A stretch of DNA of 64,000 bases from Melieria omissa (Eukaryota; Arthropoda; Insecta; Diptera; Ulidiidae). The stretch lies in contig OZ020269.1 in the NCBI GenBank assembly GCA_963971225.1, positions 26,255,283 through 26,319,282 on the forward strand, written 5' to 3'. Shown here one piece after another: positions 1 to 11,308 of this stretch. Within the stretch, counting starts at the first letter, position 1. Each line of letters begins with the position of its first letter. A program made the position numbers and the translations under genes. The notes below the pieces were generated by a model. That model made no database searches, was not told the origin of the DNA, and saw only the letters and a program-made list of their open reading frames with translations.

Positions 1-104
1 GTGGCCGCTGGACATTTATCGCTCGTATACAAGTGTTCTTCGGTAGAAATACTTTCGTTGTTTTGCTGCTCCGACAATGTTTTGTCGCCCCACCCTTTGC
101 TGCT
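1..104 (-). other. inv: presumed start of invected 3' UTR
   Basis: This stretch lies just downstream of the invected stop codon on the minus strand and is presumably 3' UTR. No polyadenylation signal can be assigned, and the window ends before the transcript does. Open frames on the plus strand here are antisense to the homeobox exon and are not genes. Confidence 0.6.
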
Positions 105-392
105 CTACGTCGATATGCTCGTCGCCTGGGCGCCGCCAGCCGCTGCGGCATTCTCGCGCTCCTGCAACTCCTGCAGTTCCTCCTCTTCGCGCGTCAGCGG
201 CACCGTCGAGTGATTGTAGAGGCCCTGCGCCATCAGTTGCAGCGCCAGCGGATTCTTGGTGCCGCTGGACTTTTTCAGCTTGGCTCGCTTATTCTGAAAC
301 CAGATCTTGATTTGGGCCTCGTTCAGGCCCAGCTCGGCGCTGAGCTGTTGGCGCCGCTTCTCGGTGAGGTAGCGATTCTCGGTGAATTCGTG
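105..392 (-). CDS. inv: invected homeobox protein, last coding exon (homeodomain residues 18-60 and C-terminus)
   Basis: This is the terminal coding exon of an engrailed-class homeodomain transcription factor, a nuclear DNA-binding protein of segment-polarity and posterior-compartment identity. It encodes 95 residues and a TAG stop. It opens with HEFTENRYL, continues through helix 2 and recognition helix 3 ([16 protein letters not shown], with the class-defining Q50 and invariant W48, F49, N51), then the conserved engrailed-family stretch [16 protein letters not shown] and an acidic [12 protein letters not shown] tail. Leu at homeodomain position 56 followed by KKSSGTKN, and the [12 protein letters not shown] tail, match invected rather than engrailed as I recall the Drosophila paralogues. 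The extreme C-terminus (about 16 residues, Ala-rich, ending ATSIST) looks lineage-specific. The exon begins after an acceptor reading ACGCACAG on the minus strand, in phase 0. The frame stays open into the intron, so a naive ORF extends too far upstream. Confidence 0.96.
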   Translation of the reverse strand, partial: HEFTENRYLTEKRRQQLSAELGLNEAQIKIWFQNKRAKLKKSSGTKNPLALQLMAQGLYNHSTVPLTREEEELQELQERENAAAAGGAQATSIST

Positions 393-549
393 CTGTGCGT
401 CGCAAAGAAAATAAAAGGCAAAACAAAAACCCATATTTACTAACGAAATTTCGTGCCATTTGCATGCTTAATTAATCGAACGAAAAGAGGCGAGTGGCGG
501 CAGTGTTGCAAGAGTGGAAATTGAATTTCACGCCGTGGCCATAACTCAC
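393..549 (-). other. inv: 157-bp intron inside the homeobox
   Basis: On the minus strand the donor is AAG|GTGAGT at 552-544 and the acceptor is CACAG at 397-393. It is a phase-0 intron between homeodomain residues Lys17 and His18. This is the position at which engrailed-family homeoboxes are interrupted in flies. Both splice sites fit consensus and joining them gives an intact homeodomain. Confidence 0.93.
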
Positions 550-716
550 CTTCAAACGCGCCAATTGCGAGCCGCTGAATGCGGTGCGCGGTCGTTTGTC
601 CTCGGCCGTTGCAGCGCTGCTGCCGCTGCCGCTGCTGCCGGCGCTTGTGGCGCCACCGCTCGATGCGCCGCCGCCCTTCTCGCTGGGCAGCTTCTTCGGT
701 TTGCGTGCGCGTGGAC
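550..716 (-). CDS. inv: invected homeobox protein, penultimate coding exon (homeodomain residues 1-17)
   Basis: This exon encodes the last two bases of a codon and then 55 residues. It begins PRARKPKKLPSEK, passes through a low-complexity Gly/Ser/Ala linker, and ends EDKRPRTAFSGSQLARLK, which is the N-terminal arm and helix 1 of the homeodomain (Asp1 at 600-598 to Lys17 at 552-550). The basic RARKPKK run just before the linker is also found in Drosophila invected. The acceptor is CCGCAG at 722-717 preceded by a pyrimidine-rich tract, which puts the upstream intron in phase 1 (x|GT completes a codon). A long shadow frame on the same strand from 782 is not the coding frame. The preceding coding piece, expected to be a tiny microexon for Arg-Ser, is not identifiable nearby. 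Confidence 0.93.
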
Positions 717-718
717 CT

Positions 719-1429
719 GCGGCGAAACGGAAGAGGAGAAGAGATGGACGTTAGACAACGAACGAACGAATGGCGAAAGCATTGAATGGAGAATTTAATT
801 GTAAGCGCCCAACCACGCCCATTCCCGCAGAAAGTGTACCCTCGCTAACTTCTGCTATGGCGGCCCGAGTGTCGGCAAATAAACATAAAAATTCCATTTG
901 GCAAAAATAAAATAGACGCGCGCGTAATTGCGCCGCAGTGACTGGACACATTTCGGGCGCTGACTTGCCGAGCTGCTTGCTTGCAGTGCGCACCACACGC
1001 TGCATAAATTTGCTTGGCATCAACGCGAACGCATTTCGAAGATTTATGAGGAGCCAACAATTACACCGGCGACCATGTTCGGCGCACAGGGTGGCAACAC
1101 CCGAGCGAACGGCAGCGGCACGAGCATGTCTGGCATATGTAATGTGGCCAGTCGTTTAATGTTGTTGTTGTTGTTGTTATAGTTGTTGTTGTTGTTGCCA
1201 TTTGTGCGTAATTAATTCAAATGTTAAACAGTTAAACTTCCGGCAGCGCTTCCGCTTTTGTTTCCGTGCCGCGTCAAATAATTAAACTTTGCATTTCCGC
1301 TCGTCATTGTGTTGCCATGTCCTGCGTGCTGCGTCCTGTGTCCTGCATGTTGTGCGCGCCCGAACAAAAATCTACGAAATGTGCGGCAATGACGTGATGG
1401 CAAAAATGACGCCAGATGCTGGAGGTGTC
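719..1429. other. proximal intron, low repeat content, no gene
   Basis: The sequence is GC-balanced and carries a polypyrimidine tract for the 717 acceptor. A GTT trinucleotide run lies at about 1160-1197. Short open frames here have no recognisable domain. Confidence 0.5.
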
Positions 1430-1479
1430 CTCAATTTTCAGGCTTTAATGTTTCTTTGATTTTGTGTTGATTTTATTGA

Positions 1480-3640
1480 ATTTGAAAATAAGAAAATTAA
1501 GATGAGGTGAAGACAATTAAAGTTCAATAAAAAAAAAGACTTTTTAGAGAAGAAAGAACTTATTAGGAAAATGTTGGAATTTTATGAAGCATTGTGAATT
1601 ATTGAATTTGAAAATAAGAAAATTAAGATGAGGTGAAGACAATTAAAGTTCAATAAAAAAAATACTTTTTAGAGAAGAAAGAACTTTTTCGGAAAATTTT
1701 GCAATTTTATGAAGCATTGTGAATCAACTCTACGAGAGTTTGATATAAAGATTTTAAGTTTTCATATACAAGGAGGACAACAAAAGCGACTTTAAGGTAC
1801 CCAAAGAACAACAAAAAGAACCCTAAGGCTCCATAAAAGAAAAGAAAAGAATCCTAAGGTTACCAAGTTTATTTGAGATGAGGTGAAGACAATAAAAATT
1901 CAGTAAAAAAGATATACTTTTAGGAAAATTTTGCATTTTTATGAACCGTTGTGAATCGATTTTTTTGTATTCTGAGCGAGTTTTACGTTAAACTTTACCT
2001 CAAAGAACTCAAAGTACTCAAAGAACAACAAAAAGAACTTTAAGGTTCCCAAACTTATTTGATATGAGGTCAGGGGCAGTTAAAGTTAAATTAAAAAGAT
2101 ATACTTCAAGAAAGTTTAGAAATTTAAGCGAATCAACTGTTGGTATATTCTGCGAAAGTTTGACGTAAAGATTTTAAGTTTCCATACACAAGGAGGACAA
2201 CAAAAGCGAATTTAAGGTACCCAAAGAACAACAAAAAGAACCCTAAGTTTCCCAAAATTATTTGAGATGAGGTGCAGAACGTAAAAGTTAAATAGAAACA
2301 GAATTGAATCTTAAGGTTCCCAAATTTATTTGAGAGGATGTGACGACAGTAAAAGTTCAATAGAAAAGATGTACTTTAATTAATATACTTTTTTAATGTA
2401 CTATTTTTTTAATTTTATCAACCCTTGCGAATCAACTTTTTGTTAGATTCTGTGAGAGTTTGACATAAAGACTTTAACGTATCATATACAAGAGGGGCAA
2501 CAACAACTACCATAAAGTTCCCAAAGAACAACGAAAAAAGGAATTCTAAAGTTTTCAAATTTATTTGGGATGAAATGAAGACAGTAAAAGTCAAATAAAA
2601 AATAGGCACTTTTAAGAAAATTTTGCAATTTATGAATCGCTACGAATAAACCTTTTTGCATTCTGGGAGAGTTTGACGTAGAAACTTTAACTTTTCATAT
2701 ATCAGAAGGACAACAAAAGAGACTATAAAGTTCCCAAAGAGCGACGAAAAGAATCCTAAGGTTCCCAAATTTATTTTAGATGAGGTGAAGAAAGTAAAAG
2801 AAGTAAAAAGAAAAGGACCCTAAGGTTCCCAAATTTATTTGAGATGAGGTGAAGGCAATGAAAGTTCAATGAAATGTAGTACTTTTAAGAAAATTTGGCA
2901 ATTTTTGAACCGCTGCGAATAAACTTTTTTGCATTCTGCGAGAGATTTACGTCGAACTTTAATTTTTCATACACAATAAAGACAACAAAAGCGACTATAA
3001 GGTACCCAAAGGACAACGAAAAGAACTTCAAAGGTTCCCAAATTTATTTGTGATGAGGAAAATTTTGAAAAATTAAATAAAAAAGATGTACTTTTAGGAA
3101 AATTTTGCAATTTTATGAACCGTTTCGAGTAAACTTTTTTGTATTCTGCGAGAGTTTAACGTCAAATTTTGACTCAAAGAACAGCAAAAAGAATCCCGAG
3201 GTTTCCAAATTTGTTTGAGAGTAAAAGTGAAATAAAAAAGATGTAATTTAAGGAAAATTTTGAAATTTTATGAGCCGTTGCAAATAAACTTTTGGTACAT
3301 GCTGCGAAAGTTTAAAGGAAACATTTTCAAGTTTAAATATAGAAGAAGAACAACGAAACGACTCTAAGGTTCCCAAGGAACAACGAAAAGAAGCCCAAGG
3401 TTCCCAAATTTATTTGAGATGAGGTGAAGACCGTAAAAGTTAAATAAAAAAGATTTTCTTTTAGAAAAATTTTACAATTTTATGAACCGTTGTGAATCAA
3501 ATTTTGCTATATTCTACGAGAGTTTAATATCAAACTTTAACTTTTTGTATACAAGAAGGTCAACGAAAACTGCTATAAAGTTCCCAATCAACAATGAAAA
3601 AAACCCTAAGGTTCCCAAATTTATTTGCAAGTTGCCAATC
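1480..3640. repeat. diverged tandem satellite, unit about 200-240 bp
   Basis: A block repeats about ten times. It contains, in order, a GATGAGGTGAAGAC-like segment, TACTTTTAGGAAAATTTTG, TTTTATGAACCG, a TTCTGCGAGAGTTT segment, a run of ACAAC/AAAAGAA, and CTAAGGTTCCCAAATTTATT. Anchors for GATGAGGTGAAGAC lie near 1501, 1630, 1877, 2061, 2265, 2566, 2778, 2842, 3050 and 3416. Spacing is irregular because of partial units and deletions. A near-identical piece is duplicated at about 1496-1545 and 1610-1660. Open frames within it are short and not conserved between units, so it is not protein-coding. Confidence 0.85.
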
Positions 3641-3739
3641 AAAGACTCTCCGTCCCTCTCGTCACTCTACGATTTCAACTGCCTTCTTCTTCTTGCTGCT
3701 GTCTATGCTTTTTCACCCCCGCTTTGAGTTAACTTTCAA

Positions 3740-5840
3740 TAAGAAAAAGATGTTTTCACTTTAATTAACAGTTTAAAGTTGACAAGCATGAACTGTCAAC
3801 TTGGAACGCGACAGAGCATCAACGGCTGGAAGGGTGATTCCGGCATAGATTCGTCGGATTTAATAAGTGTGCCCGACGCAATGCCCGAATTCCAAATTTG
3901 CCAAACCGAGTAATAAAATTTTATTACACTTTAACGGATTTCGGCTGACAGCAAAAGGGTTGCCACAGTGGTTTGGTGCGCATATTTGACACTTTCGCAC
4001 AAAGTTCAAATCGTTTATCTGCTTCGGTGTCTATGATTTTGAATCGCTTTCGGGCGGACAACGCTCTCAAAGTTTTTGTAGCAACATTTTCGTCTCACAT
4101 TCGAAATGTTTCGACACCAAACTACGAATTAATTGCATTCGTTCGAGAACTGTACGAAATTTGCTTTCGGCATTTATTTGAATTCTTTGCGAAAATGAAG
4201 CAATTTGCGGCGTCACTAATGAGCATTTTTGGTCTGTCGAATGACGGCTGACATTTTTCGGCCGCCGCAAAGCAACATTTGTGCGTTATGCGCGCAAACA
4301 CTAAATGGACGCGACGACACGCAAAGCTCGAAATAATTTCAACCCAAGTCGACCTCGCGCCACGGACCGCAAAACCTCGGCGCCCCAAGACGTTCGCTTA
4401 AATGTGAGCGATGTGAGCGTCTTGGAAGTGTTCACGGCCGGCGGCGTTAATTTTCCAAAACTTGCCGAAATGTAGAAATTGCCAAATGACCACAAAACTG
4501 CTTAATATTTGCTGAAATTTAAATTAATCATTGAACCCTCAAGCGGACATTGCGTGTTGGCTGAAAAACTTACCTGACATCACTTTAAGACGAAAGCTTA
4601 AAGTTACCTTAAGTTGAATGGCTTAAAATGTGTGAACTTACTTCTTCCTGCAACGAGAGAGAACAAAAGAAAAGGAATGTTTAAAAATCGATTTAAATAA
4701 AGGCGAACAAGTACGAAATGAGCAGAGACGCCAATCAATAAAAGCCGAAAATTGATTAAATTCCTCGGCAAGGACATGAAAACTTTGGCGCAAGTTTTTT
4801 CATCAACCTGGAGACAGGCGCGTCGACGTGCAAAAATGCCAACAGCGAGCACGCGCGCCATTGCCGCCAGTCTGGCTGACTGAGTGACGGACTGGCAGCG
4901 AGAGATTGTCACTGTTGCCGTCGCAGCAAATGTACCGACACTAATGTGGCGCTTTCGCCGAGTTTAATCGTTGGAAAAATTGAACAAATCAATTTTGCCA
5001 CCAAAGCACCAGCACCCAGCAACCCAACCCAATCCAACCCAACCCCTGCCATCTGCCCGGCGGAAGCGCACCAAATTGAAACCAAACAACGCCACTGAAA
5101 AATAAATAACGCCGTGTAAAAAGCCAAAATTACAACAAACAAACAATTGAACACGTGCAGCTGTGCGGCGTTATCACGTTTTAAATTTCACACTCGCACA
5201 CGTCGACGCTGACGCGATTTACGCGCCCAACAACAAACGCCGGCAGTGGCAGGTGGCAGGTGGCCGATGTGGCCGGTGCAGTGGCGGTCAGCATTGGAAC
5301 CTTGAACCTGGCAGGCAATAAAAAACCGGAAGTGCGTCGAATAGAAAGTGTGAAAATGTTTGAAAATTGAGGCCTGTCGACTGTCAAAGGGGGCGGCAGC
5401 GTGTTGTTGGGGTGGCGTTGTGTTAGTGTGTGTGTGGTGTAGCAACTTGCAGTGAAATACTTTGTGTCGCTCAGCTCAGTTGCATTCCAATGCGTACGCT
5501 TCATTTTTGTTTTCTCATTTTGTTGTTGTGTTTCTTATTTTTTATTTGGCTGTAGTTGTGTGCGTAATAAATCCTTTTCGGCGCACTTCGGCCCGTTCGG
5601 TTGCTACGGATTGCGGCTGTGCACATAAAAGGCGCATTTTTTAGACGCTTCTTGCTGGTCGAAAAAACTCCCTGGCCGGCTTTGTGTATGGTTTTTGTTG
5701 TGAATTGCAAAACTTGTGATTTATGGCGTGACAAATGCTGATGTCGTTAAAGCAGAGATGCGAAACATATAACACTGCATTCAACACTTGTACAACTCAC
5801 TCAATTCAGGGCGGGGCGCGGTGGGTGGTAGAGTGGCGAG
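3740..5840. other. low-repeat intron block, no gene
   Basis: The sequence is GC-balanced and apparently single copy, in contrast to the satellite before it. Several short open frames on both strands lack domains, consistent starts and splice structure. The block contains GT-rich stretches near 5425-5440. It is a candidate regulatory segment by texture and position only. Confidence 0.4.
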
Positions 5841-5869
5841 AGATGCGAAATCATTGTTGCGTTTTATTT

Positions 5870-6345
5870 TAGAGAGAAACTATTTGAGTGCAGAATGTAA
5901 AAGTCTTAAGAAATGAAAATATATAAAATAGAAATTAAAACAAAACAAGAATAAGCAATCAATTAAAAAATACAAAATTTATAAAAAAAATTTAAAAAAA
6001 ATTTAATGTAAAAAATTATAAAAATAATTAGAAAATTAAACAATAAAAGGTCCAATGAAAAGAAATTCATTATTTTTCAAACAAATGGCTTTCGTATTTT
6101 GTATTTTGCGTTGTACAAGTGCGATGGGGTTACGTTATATGGCTTTAAGATGATAAAATCTTGTACTAAAAAAACTTCTGAGACAGTTTTGCAATTGCTT
6201 GATTAATTTTTGTTTGAAAGCACCTCAAATATGGACATCAGTAAAGCAAGAAAGCTTCTCATTGTCAGATTTTCTTCAATAAAGGCAAAAACTTTAGCCA
6301 GGCGACTAAAATTGTGAAAAATGTTAATGCTTCTGACACTTTAAG
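5870..6345. other. AT-rich intron, no feature seen
   Basis: The stretch is dominated by A/T runs (for example 5930-6060). Nothing recognisable is present on either strand. Confidence 0.5.
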
Positions 6346-6348
6346 CCC

Positions 6349-7016
6349 TTAACACTACAAGGACCATTGTGATCATTTTGACGGTTTTTTTTTGTAAAAC
6401 CGAAAAATATTTTTTTACACAAATTTTTCAAAAACCGATTTCCTCAAAAAAATTCAGTATTAAGGTATAATAAGTTTGTTGCGATTTTATTTCCTGTGGA
6501 ATTCCCTTTACTATAAAATATAAGAAGGTATTGTTTTGTTTTTTATGATTATATTTCTTTAATTTTTTCTAACTTATTACCAAGAGAAGTTTTTTGTCAT
6601 TTTATAGCCTGTGGAATTCCTTTTACTATGAAATATAAAAAATTATTCTTTAGCTTTTTATGAATATATTTTTTTAATTTTTTCTAACTGGACTCTTGGT
6701 CCAAAGCTACTTCGTATTCACCTTCACCATTACTTTCGGACAATGAGGGCGGCTTCAATTTTCATAAATTCGTATATAATAGTAAATAAATAAACGAAAA
6801 ACACTTGGATACAATTTATTTAGAAATATTTTTATTCTATGAATGTTGGGGTTAGAAATTTACATTGGATGCTCACAAATTCTGAAATCATCTTTTTATA
6901 CGGAAAAACCGAAATCGAAAAAATTTTTTGTGTGGGTCGTAAAATTTGAATAATTGTTTTGAGTGGCATTGAAAACTTGCTGGGATGTATTATCCCAGTA
7001 GTATTGAAAGGGTTAA
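6349..7016. mobile_element. TTAA-bounded piggyBac-like remnant or two abutting elements
   Basis: The left end reads TTAACACTACAAGGACC, the same terminus as the element at 21977. The right end reads GAAAGGGTTAA and shares about 180 bp (6837-7016) with the elements at 54112-54504 and 57187-57416. A segment with TGTGGAATTCC followed by CTTTACTAT is duplicated about 120 bp apart (near 6494 and 6612). The two ends belong to different families, so this may be two elements side by side rather than one 668-bp element. Confidence 0.55.
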
Positions 7017-7060
7017 ACTTATTTTTTTTGCCCCCTTCCCCATAAGCGGACATCTCCCTT

Positions 7061-7096
7061 AACCGGACAAAAACAGTGTGACGGTGAGTGTCCGGT
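7061..7096. repeat. short inverted repeat AACCGGACA...TGTCCGGTT
   Basis: Nine-base arms flank an 18-base loop, and a related GCGGACA lies just upstream at 7046. The CTTAACCGGACA wording resembles termini of pogo/Tigger-type elements, so this may be an element fragment. Confidence 0.4.
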
Positions 7097-8055
7097 TGTG
7101 AAGAATTTCACAGTAATATCATTGCACTTATATAACTGATGTCTTTCAGTATAGTAGGCGTGGTAGGAGGTAGTATCAGGTGAGCCTGATTAATCTAATT
7201 TAACCTATGTTTACACTTATAAAACATTTATCTGATATCAATACTGATTTGCAGAGATGTACAGCATCTTTGTTTTGCTAGTTTAGTGCGCGAGTTACGT
7301 TGTCACCCAACGCCACCACCGATAACTTCAGGAACCCGAATCCGAACCCGAACCCGCTACTTATGTAACTACGGTTCTCATGGAACCGTTTTGGTTAGTA
7401 AGCATTTTTGTAAATTAGTACGTAAGCACTTTTGTACTTTCGTTTTAAGTAAAAAACCAAAATTAAACAGTATATAATTGTCCACTGAGCTGAGCGGTTA
7501 AGCTCAGAGCGAAAAAAAATCTTCTTTTTTAATTGATTATGTTCTTAGGAACTTATCTCGCGCGTACAGTGGGCGTGGCCTACTCCATATAGCCTTTATT
7601 TACAACAGCGACACATTGAATCGTTTGATACCCATATCGATTTACTTTTATGTACCAGAGTTAAGTTTTATAACCGTTACTAATTCCCACACACTGTGTA
7701 GTTTTTGTCTCATCTCAATCGAGTTAGTGCTTTTTGCCCGATTGTGACTTAAAAAACAAGGGCACATTGGTTTCTATATCATAGCATAGATAAATAAAGT
7801 TGGCCGACTACCAATATTCTACAGTGTTAATTTTTTAAAAGATTGCTCTTCTTCAAGAAAGAAATTACAGTGGATTCCTTAACGTATCCAATTGGATAAC
7901 CATATGAATGGAATTTATTTTATTTTTTTTATCTCTCTCACGAGGATACTCGACATACACAGCTAAGGGGTTAATAGCCAAATGTGCGCAATCTTGGTTT
8001 AGCGGATTCCATGCCGGTAATTTTGATGCCATAGATGCATCACAGTCTGAAAGGT
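7097..8055. other. AT-rich intron, no gene
   Basis: A short CCGAAC-type simple repeat is seen at 7331-7356. An ACAGTGGATTCC sequence at about 7869 may be another Tigger-like terminus. No coding signature is present. Confidence 0.4.
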
Positions 8056-8059
8056 CAAT

Positions 8060-8790
8060 TGTCAAAAGTGTCAATAAATCATGGAAAACATCGACTTCGA
8101 TTGTCTTGTAAGCACTGTTTCGATTGAGCAAGAATTAAACATGGCACAGAAAACAGTTTGGAACCACTTGGATAAGGCTCGATACAAAAAAATGCAGAAA
8201 ATCTGATGAAACCTCATTAATTTTGTTGGTGAATCCGTGGTTGAAACGTAGTGAAAACGTGGTTGAATCGTGGTGGACTAGCGAAAACTTCGGTCAAGCT
8301 AGGATTGACTGTCTAGAAAGTTTTTCTGTGTGTTTGGTGTAGTTTTCAGGGAATCGTCTACTTTTAATTCGGACCTGTACTGTCAACAATTGGACTATCT
8401 AAAGGAAGCAATCACCCAGAAGCGCCCACCTTTGATCAATAGAAGAGGAACTGTGTTCCATCAGGACAACGCCACGCAACACACATTCATAGTGACTCGT
8501 CAGAAGTGCCTTTAACTTGGTTGGAAGGTTCTCATGCATCCATCTTATAGTCCGGACCTGGCATCAAGTGATTATTACTTGATCCTGTTTCTGTTTCAGT
8601 TTGATTTTGCTGTTGAAAATTTTGCCCCAAGAAGAGCTTCTGAAAAGCAACTGTCCCACTTTTTTGAAAATAGAGACGCGGGTTTCTATGAAAAAAGCAT
8701 AGCGGAATTACCTTAAAAATGACAACAAGTTATGAAACAAAACGCTGCCTTGACCTTGATCGCATTATTCCCACTATGGTAACTAAAGTC
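8060..8790 (+). pseudogene. mariner transposase pseudogene
   Basis: This is a decayed mariner-family DDD transposase. In order along the plus strand are a helix-turn-helix tail (MAQKTVWNHLDKARYKK, near 8140-8195), a long degraded middle, then two open pieces. The first, about 8330-8512, has LYCQQLDYLKEAITQKRP and the second catalytic Asp in FHQDNA. After a stop and frame change, about 8522-8716 has GWKVLMHPSYSPDLASSDYY with the third catalytic Asp. The order and spacing fit the D34D signature. At least three stops or frameshifts break the frame. Terminal inverted repeats were not located. Confidence 0.85.
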
Positions 8791-8799
8791 TTCAATTTC

Positions 8800-10270
8800 A
8801 TGCCAAAATAAGACATATCTTTTTACTATTCTTTAGACAAAAGTAACATTTTTACCTCAATTTCACATCGCCTAAGCAGAACCAAAATGTTTGCAAGTCT
8901 CAAAAGCCAATGCGGCTTTAATGCAGGAAATTGAGTCTTCTAAGGAAAAAGCCGCCTCAAATGCGTCACTCACAAACACACAAACATACCTAACGCTGTC
9001 GACGCTTATGATTGATGGCAAGGAGCGCTGCACTGTTTGCCGTCGCAACCGAACAGGTTCACATGGCCAGCTCAAGTTGTGGCCCAAACAACAGCAACAA
9101 ATCTGCACATGCAACATTTCTATTGTGCGTTCAAAGTGTGTGTGCGCGCAGCCACGACCGACAGGCGATAGACGCAACAAAATCACACACACACTCACAC
9201 ACAGTTACTGCACGTTGCACGCTGACTCCAGGCCAGTCAATTCACAAACGCATAGGTGAATGCTAAAAGCAGCAACTAAAATAAGGCAACCAAAACAGCA
9301 ACAACAACAACAGTAACAAACGCAGCAGCAGCAACAATACGCGAAGATGTCTTCATCAGCGACGGGGCAAGCAAACAGCTGAGTCAACTAAAGCCGAGAC
9401 GCACCAAAAGCCAAACTTGTCGCAGTATGTGTTATTGTTGTTGTGAATATTTCTTGTTGTTGTTTTCGTATTTGTTTTATTTATGCTCGACATGAGTTGC
9501 AAATGCCAAAGCCGCATTTAAAATTAAATAAAATTGCAAAACAACAAGAAGAAGCAACAACAACAAGCGCACAACAGCAACAACAACAAACAAAGCAAAG
9601 GATGTCGTTTGGCCCAGTAAGGCAAAGTCGAGCGCACATGCTCTGAGTTACTTTTCCTACGGAACGCAAACTCCCGTTCAAGTCTGACTTCGAAGCACTG
9701 AGCCGGCGTATGTGTGTGTGTGTGTGTTGCTGTGTGTTTGTGTGTTTCGCTGGCTGCTGCATTGCGAATTTATTGAATTAAATACTGGCGGCGCATGCGT
9801 GCGGTCGACTGTCAAAACTCTAATAAATTTATTTTATTGAAAGCAATAACAACAACAACAAAAATATGTGCATTAGTCAATCATTTTTGCAGTAGCAACA
9901 ACAAATCAAAATTAAGCAATTTCAAATAGTTTCGAAAGACAGAAAGCATACCAAAAATAGCAACAACACAGCCTTGAATGGGCGCTTTGGAATTTTGAAA
10001 TGCATACACTAACAATTACAACAACAACTACACGTAACTAACAATATGCTATGTGACCCACAGTTGGGAAGCGACGAAAACTCGCCCGAGCGTCAAACTT
10101 TATGATTATTGCAGTCTGAGTAGCCGTCAAGCGGCCATGGAGGCGCAAGTTAAGGGGGCCCATAGTCGACAGGAGGCAGGGGCGTCGCACAGTGTCGCGA
10201 GTGTGGCCAAAAATGGTAAAAATCAATGTTACAAACTGACTAAAATGGATAGGGCAGTCGACAGATAATA
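8800..10270. other. low-repeat intron block with CAA runs, no gene
   Basis: The block is GC-balanced with CA/GT runs (9185-9200, 9712-9745) and CAACAA tracts (9296-9335, 9545-9595). Open frames on both strands are simple-sequence artefacts. No domain is visible. Confidence 0.4.
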
Positions 10271-10579
10271 TTTCAACTAAGAAAAATCCGTTTTCCGATC
10301 TTCAATATCCTATTTCGTTCCATTTTTATGCAGCTTCAAAGTTGATGTTAAAAAATACGCATTCGTTTCAAGTTTGTGGGTAATTCTTTATGCTGAATGA
10401 AAAATCAAATAAAAATATAATTCATATACTAATATAGTCATGTTATATAATAAATGAAACTTTGGAATTTTTCCTGTATGGCGACACTATTCTTTGGTTT
10501 GTGTTTTGAAACAACTATGAAATCCCGTTACATTGAAAAATTACGTTTTTCGGTTTGATTCTTACAAAGAACCAAAAGT

Positions 10580-11300
10580 TTGGTGGAAAAAAGTTTAAAA
10601 AACGTCAAAAAACACTTTTTTAGTTCCAACCCTAAATTACTCAAAAAAGTATGTATTAACATAATCCGCAGTAATTTTTTGCCTTTAACTGCCTATTTGG
10701 TTGTTATTCGCATTTTTCTAGTGACGCCTCCACTAAAATTACATGATTTCTTCGAAGTGTGGCGTAAAGCTGAATCCAGGAAGCGGTCAACAAAAATTGA
10801 TTTTCTTATAAATTTACTGAAAGATAAGACGGGCGTCGATGTAATTCATGAGGAAAAGCAAAGTTTGCGGCTACTTGAATTAAAGTTTACCAAATTTTGG
10901 GCCTCCACCAGCCGGACATATGCCGCTTTTAACCAAAAATATTCCGACTGGCTCGACTCTGATTTCATATTGGCTGCAAGCAATGTGTAGGTTTTTCAGA
11001 CATACCCTTCTATATATAGATTAATTAAATAATTATACAAATTCAAATAGACACCTAGTACAATCCGTGGTAGACAGGCAATGAAATTTGAGGAAAGCTC
11101 TGAGAGAACGAAAAGTTCAAGAGCTAGTAGGTGCGAAATCGCCTGAGGAAATTACGAGAGCTGCTTCTTCAATACAAAAAAAAAATAGTTTACCTAATGC
11201 GGGATGCATGTCCATTGTCTGTGAAATTGGATTTGTCTGTGAAAAAGTATAACATTCTTCGACGCGCAATCAACACCTTCTTTATATACCTGTATTATGA
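10580..11300 (+). pseudogene. remnant of an uncharacterised transposon-like insect gene
   Basis: A 136-codon frame (10580-10987) ends in ESRKRSTKIDFLINLLKDK and FTKFWASTSRTYAAFNQKY. It is followed on the same strand by frame-shifted pieces. About 11058-11117 reads RGRQAMKFEESSERTK. Shifted by a small deletion, about 11111-11173 reads KVQELVGAKSPEEITRAASS. Then about 11180-11290 reads ACPLSVKLDLSVKKYNILRR. I recall GRPxxxFExSS(D/E)R(S/T)KRRK and DLSxxxYNxLR as recurring in unannotated, multi-copy insect and cnidarian proteins, but I cannot name the family or its function. The start at 10580 is only the first Met; the true 5' end is unknown. The hAT element at 11309 interrupts its 3' part. Confidence 0.5.
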
Positions 11301-11308
11301 CTGTGAAT

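Noticed and set aside
33..443. 136-codon plus-strand frame over the homeobox exon
   Set aside because: It is antisense to the well-supported invected exon and has no recognisable domain.
552..782. Minus-strand 76-codon frame starting Met at 782
   Set aside because: It overlaps the penultimate invected exon in the wrong frame; the true frame gives the homeodomain arm and has a clean acceptor at 717.
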